A stretch of DNA of 64,000 nucleotides, from NCBI RefSeq assembly GCF_004328705.1, contig NZ_CP035319.1, forward strand, positions 1,116,001-1,180,000, read 5' to 3'. Within the stretch, counting starts at the first letter, position 1. Every line of letters begins with the position of its first letter. This DNA is from Rhodococcus sp. ABRD24 (lineage in GTDB: Bacteria > Actinomycetota > Actinomycetes > Mycobacteriales > Mycobacteriaceae). The position numbers were made by a program, and so were the translations under genes. Shown piece after piece: positions 6,664 to 13,934 of this stretch. The notes below the pieces were generated by a model. It was not told where the DNA came from. It saw only the letters and a program-made list of their open reading frames with translations, and searched no databases.

Positions 6664-8189
6664 CACTTCCCGGCACCGAGACGCTGGCGGACCGTGCGAT
6701 CCGGGCACTGAATCACTGCGGCGCAGCGATTCCCGAGCCCACCGGCGAGACCAGCCCGGCCCCACTGACCGCCCGCACCCCGATCGACGGATCCGCGCTC
6801 GCGCAGTTGCACCCCACTACCACTGCCGAGGTCGAGATCGCGATCGGGCGGGCACACGAGGCCTTCCTCGCATGGCGGTCAGTCCCGGCACCCAAGCGCG
6901 GCGCGGTGGTCCGGCGGCTCGGCGAACTGCTCACCGAGCACAAGACCGACCTCGCCGGCCTGGTCACCCTGGAAGCGGGCAAGATCCGTTCCGAGGCGCT
7001 CGGCGAGGTGCAGGAGATGATCGACATCTGCGAGTTCGCGGTGGGGCTCTCTCGCCAGTTGTACGGCCGGACAATGGCGTCCGAGCGTCCCGGGCACCGG
7101 CTGATGGAGACCTGGCATCCACTCGGCGTGGTCGGGGTGATCTCGGCATTCAACTTCCCCGTCGCCGTATGGGCATGGAACACCGCGGTCGCGCTCGTGT
7201 GCGGCGACACGGTGGTGTGGAAGCCGTCGGAGGCGACGCCGTTGACGGCGATCGCGTGTGACGCACTGCTCCGCCGCGCAGCCACCGACGTGGGCGCACC
7301 GGACGGGCTGCACCAGTTGGTACTCGGAACGGCGATGGTGGGTGAGCAGCTCGTCGACGACCCCCGCGTCGCGCTGGTCAGCGCCACCGGTTCGGTGCGG
7401 ATGGGCCGCGCGGTGGCGCCGCGGGTAGCGGCCCGATTCGGGAGGTGCCTGCTGGAGCTGGGCGGCAACAACGCCGCGGTCGTGACGCCGTCGGCGGACC
7501 TGGATCTGGCGGTGCGTGGCATCGTGTTCGCCGCCGCGGGCACGGCGGGCCAACGGTGCACGACGCTGCGGCGCTTGATCGTGCACCGCTCGATCGTCAA
7601 CGACGTCACGAACCGGATCGCGGCCGCATACCGGCAACTGACGGTGGGCAATCCGTTCGACGACGGCGTCCTGGTGGGTCCACTGATCAACGAATCAGCC
7701 TGCAGCGCAATGCAGGCGGCACTCGATACCGCACGATCCGACGGCGGGATCCTGGTGACCGGCGGCGAGAGGATAGGATCCGGCGAATCCTTCTACGTCA
7801 CTCCAGCGGTCGTCTCGATGCCGGCCCAAACCGCGATCGTGCGCGCCGAGACCTTCGCCCCGATCCTGTACGTCCTCTCATACGACACGTTCGACGAAGC
7901 AATCGCACTGCACAACGGTGTGCCGCAGGGCTTGTCGTCGGCGATCTTCACGACCGATCAGCGGGAGGCCGAACGCTTCCTCGCAGCGGACGGTTCGGAC
8001 TGCGGGATCGCGAACGTCAACATCGGCACGTCGGGCGCCGAAATCGGCGGTGCCTTCGGCGGCGAGAAGGAGACCGGCGGTGGACGCGAATCCGGTTCGG
8101 ACGCCTGGAAGGCGTACATGCGCCGCGCCACCAACACCGTCAACTACTCCGACGAACTTCCCCTCGCCCAAGGGGTCGAGTTCGGCTAG
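6660..8189 (+). CDS. pcd: Piperideine-6-carboxylate / aminoadipate-semialdehyde dehydrogenase
   Basis: A 509-residue NAD(P)-dependent aldehyde dehydrogenase. Catalytic residues are visible: the general base Glu266 in LLELGGN and the nucleophile Cys300 in GTAGQRCTT, with the FNFPVAVW and GSVRMGR cofactor-binding regions between. The GQRCTTLRRL and GGAFGGEKETGGGRESGSD motifs are those of the antiquitin/AmaB/Pcd branch (ALDH7), which oxidises the cyclic or open product of Lat to 2-aminoadipate. It overlaps hglS by 4 nt and forms a two-gene operon. It converges with the SDR gene, whose stop overlaps this one by 4 nt. M. tuberculosis Rv3293 (pcd) holds the same place. Confidence 0.92.
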   Translation: MTLPGTETLADRAIRALNHCGAAIPEPTGETSPAPLTARTPIDGSALAQLHPTTTAEVEIAIGRAHEAFLAWRSVPAPKRGAVVRRLGELLTEHKTDLAGLVTLEAGKIRSEALGEVQEMIDICEFAVGLSRQLYGRTMASERPGHRLMETWHPLGVVGVISAFNFPVAVWAWNTAVALVCGDTVVWKPSEATPLTAIACDALLRRAATDVGAPDGLHQLVLGTAMVGEQLVDDPRVALVSATGSVRMGRAVAPRVAARFGRCLLELGGNNAAVVTPSADLDLAVRGIVFAAAGTAGQRCTTLRRLIVHRSIVNDVTNRIAAAYRQLTVGNPFDDGVLVGPLINESACSAMQAALDTARSDGGILVTGGERIGSGESFYVTPAVVSMPAQTAIVRAETFAPILYVLSYDTFDEAIALHNGVPQGLSSAIFTTDQREAERFLAADGSDCGIANVNIGTSGAEIGGAFGGEKETGGGRESGSDAWKAYMRRATNTVNYSDELPLAQGVEFG

Positions 8190-9013
8190 CCGGCCTGCTC
8201 GCCACGCCGCAACCGTGCGTCGTAGTCGGCCCGGGCGGTGGGGTCTACGCGGGTCAGTGCTCGCTCGCCGCCGATGGCGCGCCGGAACAAGCGCACCAGT
8301 CGTTCCGGTGCCACCGCCAGCCCAAGATCGAGGGCCGCGAGATAGCCGGGCACCGGCGTCTCGGCCCGACGGGTACGGACGGTGCGAAGGATCGCGTCGG
8401 CGATGTCCTCGGCGTCGACCGTGGGCAGGCCCTTGCCCAGAGGGATTCCCGACGTCAAGGTCGTGCGGGCTGCGCTCGGCAGGACCGTACTGACACTGAC
8501 CCCGTACTCGGCGAACTCGAGCCGGGCTGCGGCCGAAAGCCCCACGACCGCATACTTGCTCGCGTTGTACACCGCCAGCCCGGGGATCGCGATCTTCCCG
8601 GCCAGCGAAGCGACGTTCACGACGTGACCGCGTCCGCGCTCGATCATGGTGGGAACCACGGTCCGCATACCGTGGATCGGGCCCCACACATTGACGTCGA
8701 GCGTCGTCTCACAGGTCGCGTCCGGCACGTCCAGGAACGCGCCGACGGGCATCACGCCCGCGTTGTTGACGAGGATGTCGAGCGGGCCGACCGCATCTAC
8801 GCAGGCCGCCCATGACGGCCGCGAGCGCACGTCGAGCACGTGCGCGGTGCCGACACCGGCCGCGGAGGACTCCACCGCGTCCCGGTCGATGTCGGCGAGC
8901 GCCACTATCGCACCGTGCGCGGCGAAGGCCTTCGCGGTGGCGCGGCCGATGCCGCGGCCGGCCCCGGTCACCAGGACCCGGGCACCGGCGAGATCGATCC
9001 GTGGGTAGCTCAC
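8186..9013 (-). CDS. Short-chain dehydrogenase/reductase (SDR)
   Basis: A 275-residue classical SDR. It has the TGAGRGIG dinucleotide loop (residues 16-23), an NNAG motif near 82-85, catalytic Ser135, and Tyr148-x3-Lys152 in the YNASK motif. The GTG start at 9013 was chosen because it overlaps the stop of the upstream monooxygenase (GTGA), indicating translational coupling; a longer reading exists but would lie inside that gene. Co-transcription with a Baeyer-Villiger-type monooxygenase and a patatin-like lipase suggests a pathway in which an alcohol or ketone is oxidised to an ester and hydrolysed, or lipid remodelling as proposed for the mycobacterial mymA operon. Substrate unknown. Confidence 0.88.
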   Translation of the reverse strand: MSYPRIDLAGARVLVTGAGRGIGRATAKAFAAHGAIVALADIDRDAVESSAAGVGTAHVLDVRSRPSWAACVDAVGPLDILVNNAGVMPVGAFLDVPDATCETTLDVNVWGPIHGMRTVVPTMIERGRGHVVNVASLAGKIAIPGLAVYNASKYAVVGLSAAARLEFAEYGVSVSTVLPSAARTTLTSGIPLGKGLPTVDAEDIADAILRTVRTRRAETPVPGYLAALDLGLAVAPERLVRLFRRAIGGERALTRVDPTARADYDARLRRGEQAG

Positions 9014-10488
9014 TGCGCCACCTTCTCTGAGGTATCCACCGAGGTGAGATACGCCGATTCGTCGAATTCCCGCAGTCGTTCTCGCATCCGGCCCGTCGAC
9101 CACGGCCAGTTGAAACTGTTGCGGCCGTTGACGTCCAGAGAGTAGCTCTGACAGCCGCCGGCATTGTAGACGGTGGTGGCGAGGGCCTCCTGAACCTCGG
9201 CGTTGAACGCTGCCTGGACCTCGGGCCGGGTCTCCATCCGGGTCCAGCCCGCGGCCCGGGCGGCAGTAAGGGCTGCGGCCAGGTAGTTCAGCTGCGCTTC
9301 GAGGACCATGAATGCCGACGAGTGACCGGTTCCGAGCGACGGACCGAGCAGCAAGAATGCATTGGGGAATCCGGCGACCGTGGTGCCCAGGTAGGCCTGG
9401 GGGCTGCCCTTCCAGTGGTCGTCGAGGCTGCGGCCCTGACCGTCGAAGATCCTGCCGGCGATGGGCATGTCGAGGATGTGGAATCCGGTCCCGAAGATGA
9501 TGGCATCCACCCGCCGTTCCTGACCGTCTGCACCGATGACGACGCTGCCCCGCACAGTCCGCACCGCGTTGGCATGCACCTCGACGTTGGAGCGATTCAA
9601 CGCCGGATAGTACGTGTTGGACATCAGCAGCCGTTTACACCCGAGCGTGTAATCCGGCGTCAGGTCCCGGCGGAGCTCCCGGCACCGGATTTGCGCCCGT
9701 AGCTGGGCGCGGCCGATCTGCTGGATGATCCGCAGGATCCACGGCTTCCCGAACCCGACGCCGAGCGCCTCCATGAGGCCGTACTGGGTGCGCCGCAATG
9801 CCCTCGACGCTCCCGGAATGCGCCCCATCGCGGACCGCACGGGTGCGGGCAACAGCGCGTCCGGCTTGGGCAGCACCCACTGCGCAGTGCGCTGATAGAG
9901 GTGCAGCTCGCCTACTGTGGGCGCGATCTCGGGTACGAACTGCACTGCAGATGCGCCGGTCCCGACGACTGCCACGCGCTTGCCCGTCAGGTCGTAGTCA
10001 TGGTCCCAGCGCGACGAGTGGAAGACCTTGCCGGGGAAGGTGGCGAGTCCCGGGACATCGGGGATCAGTGGCTGGTTCCAGGGCCCGGCCGCCGCAATCA
10101 CCACGTTCGCCGTGAACGTCCCCTTCGACGTCTCCAGCCTCCATCGGTGCGCCGGCTCGTCCCAGTCGGCCCGCAGCAGTTCGGTGCCGAACTCTACGCG
10201 CTGGTGCACCCGGTGTTCGGCGGCTGTCCGCTCGATGTACTCGCGGATCTCGTTCTGCCCCGCGAACAGTCGGCTCCAGCCGGTATTGGGCGCAAACGAG
10301 TACGAGTACAGCGCCGATGGCACGTCGCACGCGCACCCCGGATACGTGTTGTCCCGCCAGGTTCCGCCGAGCATGTCACTCTTCTCGAGCACGACAATGT
10401 CGCCGATCCCCCTCCGCTGCAACCGGATCACGGCACCGATGCCGGAGATCCCGGCGCCGACGACGATCACCTCGTGGTGGCGGGTCAT
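9010..10488 (-). CDS. Flavin-dependent Baeyer-Villiger-type monooxygenase
   Basis: A 492-residue class B flavoprotein monooxygenase. The FAD motif GAGISG lies at residues 11-16. The BVMO/FMO fingerprint FPGKVFHSSRW is at 151-161, and the NADPH motif GTGASA follows at 176-181. The GGTWRDNTYPGCACD segment is typical of the MymA/EthA-like subgroup. Such enzymes insert oxygen into ketones or oxidise sulfur and nitrogen atoms, and in mycobacteria also activate thioamide drugs. It overlaps both neighbours by 4 nt (the patatin stop/start ATGA upstream and the SDR start downstream), so the three are one operon. The divergent TetR gene is the likely regulator. Confidence 0.9.
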   Translation of the reverse strand: MTRHHEVIVVGAGISGIGAVIRLQRRGIGDIVVLEKSDMLGGTWRDNTYPGCACDVPSALYSYSFAPNTGWSRLFAGQNEIREYIERTAAEHRVHQRVEFGTELLRADWDEPAHRWRLETSKGTFTANVVIAAAGPWNQPLIPDVPGLATFPGKVFHSSRWDHDYDLTGKRVAVVGTGASAVQFVPEIAPTVGELHLYQRTAQWVLPKPDALLPAPVRSAMGRIPGASRALRRTQYGLMEALGVGFGKPWILRIIQQIGRAQLRAQIRCRELRRDLTPDYTLGCKRLLMSNTYYPALNRSNVEVHANAVRTVRGSVVIGADGQERRVDAIIFGTGFHILDMPIAGRIFDGQGRSLDDHWKGSPQAYLGTTVAGFPNAFLLLGPSLGTGHSSAFMVLEAQLNYLAAALTAARAAGWTRMETRPEVQAAFNAEVQEALATTVYNAGGCQSYSLDVNGRNSFNWPWSTGRMRERLREFDESAYLTSVDTSEKVAQ

Positions 10489-11441
10489 GCGCGGGCTCCT
10501 GTCGATCGCGTGATGGCGGCCTGCTGCGCGGCGGTGCGGGTGCTGCGCAGCGAGTGTTCGAGGGTCGCCAGCCGGCGCCGGTCATCCATGAAATTCGGGC
10601 CCATCACCGCCAGATCGTCAGCGGTCGCGTCGAGGCGGACAACCCGGGTGCCGGACGCCTCGAGCCTCGCAACCTCGGCGTCCAGGCCGGCGCTCATCCA
10701 GTTCCGGAGTGCCAGGCGCTCGAAGACCGCGGCGCCACGGGCCTTCGTCCTGCCACGAGAGGCCATGGGCGCCAGCACGATCACCTCGTCCAGGCCGCAG
10801 CGAGCCAGCAGATCCACCGACGCAGTGGACGCCGCGCCGCCGTCGACGAAGCGCCGAGTACCGACCTGCACCGGGGGCATCCACCCCGGGATCGCCCAGG
10901 ACGCACGCAACGCCTGCGACAGTGTCGCCTCCGGGGCACCGGGAGAACCGAACGCGACTCGCTCGCCGGTGTCGTAGTCCATCGCGACCAGCCGGGTGTC
11001 CGGATGGGAGACCCAACCATCGTCGGCGGCGAGACGGGTCGCGAGCCGGTCCAGCCAGCCCGGATCGCCGCCGCCCTGCGGCAGTAGCCCACTCAGCGCG
11101 GTGATGGTCGACGGCCCACGCCTGATCAGCCCGGGCGATCCGAAACGCAGCCTGGGCAGCGGCGGCAACCGCCCGGGTGCAGCCGCGAGGTGGTCCGCGA
11201 GCGCCGGATGCGTCGACTCCCCCAACTGCATCGCGAGAATCTCGTCGACACCGATTCCGCTGCCCAGCATCGTCACCAGTTCGGCGCCGGCCGAGGTACC
11301 CATCAGGACATCGGCGTCACGCGGATCCCAGCCGAACACGTCCCGCACCGCGACCAGGGCGGCGACCGTCCATGCTGCGCCCAGAGTTCCCCCGCATCCG
11401 ATCACCAAGCCACGACTGAGATGTGTGTCACTCGACGTCAT
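10485..11441 (-). CDS. Patatin-like phospholipase/lipid acyl hydrolase
   Basis: A 318-residue patatin-family hydrolase with the full Ser-Asp dyad: the oxyanion loop GCGGTLGA at about 15-22, nucleophile Ser50 in GTSAG, and Asp200 in the VDGGAA motif. Patatins hydrolyse acyl esters of phospholipids or neutral lipids. No signal peptide is visible, so it probably acts in the cytoplasm or on the inner membrane face. It is the first gene of the patatin-BVMO-SDR operon. The ATG at 11441 lies 6 nt after TAGTTT on its strand, so the operon mRNA is probably leaderless. A TetR-family gene diverges 62 nt away. Confidence 0.9.
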   Translation of the reverse strand: MTSSDTHLSRGLVIGCGGTLGAAWTVAALVAVRDVFGWDPRDADVLMGTSAGAELVTMLGSGIGVDEILAMQLGESTHPALADHLAAAPGRLPPLPRLRFGSPGLIRRGPSTITALSGLLPQGGGDPGWLDRLATRLAADDGWVSHPDTRLVAMDYDTGERVAFGSPGAPEATLSQALRASWAIPGWMPPVQVGTRRFVDGGAASTASVDLLARCGLDEVIVLAPMASRGRTKARGAAVFERLALRNWMSAGLDAEVARLEASGTRVVRLDATADDLAVMGPNFMDDRRRLATLEHSLRSTRTAAQQAAITRSTGARA

Positions 11442-11468
11442 ATCCAGAAACTAACAGGATCCAGATAC
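11442..11468. promoter_or_regulatory. Divergent promoter with direct repeats (possible TetR operator)
   Basis: Two near-identical 10-mers, ATCCAGAAAC (11442-11451) and ATCCAGATAC (11459-11468), are spaced 17 bp apart. They overlap the TAGTTT -10 box (11448-11453, minus strand) of the patatin operon. The repeats are direct rather than inverted, which is unusual for TetR sites, so the operator assignment is tentative. Confidence 0.4.
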
Positions 11469-11503
11469 TCTTGGTACCCCAAATGCCCGAGGAGATTATC
11501 CGG

Positions 11504-12136
11504 ATGCCCCGTCTGACCCGCTCGGAGAGCCAGGCCCACACCCGGGCCGACCTGCTGGCCACCGCCCGCGACCTGTTCCTGACGGACGGTTATGCCGCGA
11601 CGTCGCTGGAGAAGGTCGCCGAGACCGCCGGGTACACGAAGGGCGCGGTGTACTCGAACTTCCGGGGCAAGAAGGAGTTGTGCCTCGAGGTCCTGCACCT
11701 GATCCACTCGACAAAATTCGAAGAGGTTGCCGAACTGCTCGCGGCGGACGACGGGCTCGACAGCACGCTCGCCCGCTTCCAGGACTGGGCCGAACGCACA
11801 CTCGGCGATGTCGGCTGGACGATGCTCGAATTCGAGTTCATCGCCGCGTCCCGCCACGATCCGGATGTGCAGGCCGCACTGGCCTCCACACTGGGGATGG
11901 CTCACGGAATGGTTCTGGCACTGCTGAATCCACTGACGGAGGCGAGCGGGACGACGCTCCCGATCCCACCCGACGACGCCGCCCGCAGCATCCTCAGCCT
12001 GGGCATCGGACTCGGCATCCAGCGCGCGATCGATCCCACCATCTCGGCGCGCATCGTCACCGACAACCTGCGCGCACTGCTCCGCCAGAGCCCGCCCCTC
12101 CCCGACTCTGAGGCGAGCGATCGGCCAGGTCAGTAG
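11504..12136 (+). CDS. TetR-family transcriptional regulator
   Basis: A 210-residue protein. The N-terminal helix-turn-helix has the TetR pattern: ARDLFLTDGYAATSLEKVAE, then AGYTKGAVYSNFRGKKELC. The C-terminal ligand domain is not informative. The ATG at 11504 was preferred because GAGGAG lies 9 nt upstream; an ATG at 11483 in the same frame has no such site. Its divergence from the patatin-BVMO-SDR operon suggests it represses that operon, with a lipid or ketone as a possible inducer. It converges with the secreted-protein gene, and the two ends overlap by 7 nt. Confidence 0.9.
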   Translation: MPRLTRSESQAHTRADLLATARDLFLTDGYAATSLEKVAETAGYTKGAVYSNFRGKKELCLEVLHLIHSTKFEEVAELLAADDGLDSTLARFQDWAERTLGDVGWTMLEFEFIAASRHDPDVQAALASTLGMAHGMVLALLNPLTEASGTTLPIPPDDAARSILSLGIGLGIQRAIDPTISARIVTDNLRALLRQSPPLPDSEASDRPGQ

Positions 12137-12729
12137 AGCGTGGCGATGAAATCGAAGACGGCGGGCTGAACCGCTGGATTGTTGTTGGTGATCCCGGTGA
12201 CTGCGCCGATCGCACCACCGATCGCCGCACCCGGGATGCAGCCGACGAACAGGAAGAGCACGCAGCCCACGACGGCACCGACTCCCGCGCCGATCTGCGC
12301 ATTCATCGCCCCACCGTTGAACCAGCCCTGCTCGATCTGCCGGACCATATTGTCGTAAGCATCCTGGCGAGCGTCCACGTTGTGCAGCGCCGCGACGCCC
12401 TGTGCCGGGATCGCCGGTGTCAGGGTGAGCCTGCTGCCGTCGACGGACGGAATCAGCGGTACGTCGACTCCGGCCACCTGGTATGTCAGCGGGATTGCGC
12501 CAACGGTTGCACCTTCCGGGTCGACAACCTCGACACCGTTGCCCGCGACCCGGAAGGTTCCGGAATCGAGAACGGTATCGAGCGATGTGCCGTTCGCGCC
12601 GATCTGCGTCTGATAGTGGATGGCGCCGGGGCCGGCCGGCGGCCCCGGCTCGGCGTAGGCGGTGCCCGTGGCCACACCCAGCGCCGCGATGGCAAGCACG
12701 GACACGGCGGTAGTCCTGTGGAGTTTCAT
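12130..12729 (-). CDS. Secreted protein with C-terminal glycine-zipper segment, function unknown
   Basis: A 199-residue protein with a Sec signal peptide (residues 1-26, cleavage expected after AYA). The mature N-terminal half is beta-rich and contains a VAGNGVEVVD segment. Near residues 128-165 there is a Gly/Ala zipper (AQIGAGVGAVVG...GAAIGGAIGAVTG) with two Cys, which could insert in a membrane or the mycolate outer layer. The profile resembles small exported proteins common in Rhodococcus and Nocardia; I do not recognise a characterised family. GGGAG precedes the ATG. The gene stands alone. Confidence 0.75.
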   Translation of the reverse strand: MKLHRTTAVSVLAIAALGVATGTAYAEPGPPAGPGAIHYQTQIGANGTSLDTVLDSGTFRVAGNGVEVVDPEGATVGAIPLTYQVAGVDVPLIPSVDGSRLTLTPAIPAQGVAALHNVDARQDAYDNMVRQIEQGWFNGGAMNAQIGAGVGAVVGCVLFLFVGCIPGAAIGGAIGAVTGITNNNPAVQPAVFDFIATLY

Positions 12730-12790
12730 GGGGGCTCCCTTCTGGACAGGAAGACGGCCCCGACCAGGTCAAAGACCGTCCGGAACATCC

Positions 12791-12801
12791 ACTAGACTAG
12801 T
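12791..12801. promoter_or_regulatory. ACTAG-A-CTAGT palindrome in the promoter of the secreted-protein gene
   Basis: A perfect 5-bp inverted repeat with a 1-bp centre. On the minus strand it contains TAGTCT, a TANNNT-like -10 box about 60 nt upstream of the secreted-protein ATG. The rest of the 12730-12975 gap (246 nt) shows no convincing gene. Confidence 0.3.
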
Positions 12802-12975
12802 TAAGTGGAGGCCGGTCCGTACGGCCTATCCGAGATTCTCGACCGACTCTCGGCCGACTTCGACGACGGGTCCCGTCGCCCGCTGGGCAGCGCCCGGCGA
12901 TGTCCGATTCGACCGCATTGACCGCCTCCACCGCGTCGCGGTGGGGAACGCGGTAGGGACGCCACCGACCGCTGC

Positions 12976-13737
12976 CTAGCGTGCGTCTTGCTGCAGCAGG
13001 TCTCGCGCAGAGCGGATCGCTGCCCGGAGACTCTCCCGGTCCGGTGTGAGGCTCCCGATGATCTGGTCGATATCTCGCAGACCGGCACGGCCGAGGAGAC
13101 GCTTTTCGTTGGTGACCCATTCACCACGCTCAGCCAGCACCGCGTGGGCGGTCTGCATTGCCGCGGTCACCAGCGCGCCGGCAACCTCCGCAAGCTGACC
13201 GCGCGCGGCGTAACCGTCCTCTGCATAACTCAGCGTGAGCGCGGCGTTGCCCCGCCACATCGTCGATGCGGACGCGCGCAACGCGTCCGGGAACGTCGGC
13301 TGTGGCAGTCTTTCACCGCGCAGCTGGCGGTTCGAGGCGAGTTCTGCCAGCAACAAATAGCTCGGGATGCCGGCCAGGTGGAACATCAGCGGCTCCCAGT
13401 GAAACCGTCCCTGGGCGGCCTCCTCCAGCTCACGCTCGACCACCGCAAGGTCGCGGTAGTGAATATCGACCTTGCGGCCGCTGATCTCCAGCAGAGCGCC
13501 GCCGTTGAACACCCCGCCACCCCAGGCGCCGAAGTCGGAGACCTCGCCGGACCAACCAACTGCCCGCAAGTGATCAGGAAGAAAGCCCTCGCGGTAGTAG
13601 ACGGCCAAGTCCCAGTCACTGTCCGGCGTGTTCGTCCCGAGCCCGCGCGAGCCGCCGAGAGTGACGGCGTGCACTCCGGGAAGAACTGCAAGAGTGTCAG
13701 CGACACTGTCGAGGAAAGTGGTGTCAGATTCAGGCAT
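12976..13737 (-). CDS. Nucleotidyltransferase-fold protein
   Basis: A 253-residue protein whose first 45 residues carry the minimal nucleotidyltransferase signature: GGSRGLGT with Gly29-Ser30, then DSDWDLAVYY with metal ligands Asp41 and Asp43. The remaining part is helical and resembles the DUF4037/aminoglycoside-nucleotidyltransferase-like architecture. It could adenylate a small molecule, act as an antitoxin-type MNT protein, or be inactive. No HEPN partner gene is adjacent, which argues against a HEPN-MNT toxin-antitoxin pair. The ATG at 13737 has AGGAG 7 nt upstream and is preferred to an upstream in-frame start at 13782. Confidence 0.8.
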   Translation of the reverse strand: MPESDTTFLDSVADTLAVLPGVHAVTLGGSRGLGTNTPDSDWDLAVYYREGFLPDHLRAVGWSGEVSDFGAWGGGVFNGGALLEISGRKVDIHYRDLAVVERELEEAAQGRFHWEPLMFHLAGIPSYLLLAELASNRQLRGERLPQPTFPDALRASASTMWRGNAALTLSYAEDGYAARGQLAEVAGALVTAAMQTAHAVLAERGEWVTNEKRLLGRAGLRDIDQIIGSLTPDRESLRAAIRSARDLLQQDAR

Positions 13738-13934
13738 GAACACGCTCCTGTGGAAGTGAAGTAAAAACGAACGTCGATACACAATTCACAACACGCCGGA
13801 GCGGGGCTCAACGGCGCGACTGTCAGCGAAATCGGGGCGGACGCAGTTCTCACTTCACGCGCAGCAGTTTACACGCAGACAGGTCGCGGGCGGGTTGGCG
13901 AAGTGTGTCGGTGCCGACAGGCAAGATGGACTGC

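Noticed and set aside
12805..12975. Possible small gene or gene remnant starting at a GTG after the ACTAGACTAGT palindrome
   Set aside because: The GTG frame gives about 38 residues, then stops, and a different frame continues with a weak coding look. No recognisable family and no conserved motif; it could be a frameshifted remnant, but the evidence is too thin.
12976..13737. HEPN-MNT toxin-antitoxin system
   Set aside because: The nucleotidyltransferase motif is present but no HEPN-type gene is adjacent, and the protein is longer than typical MNT antitoxins.
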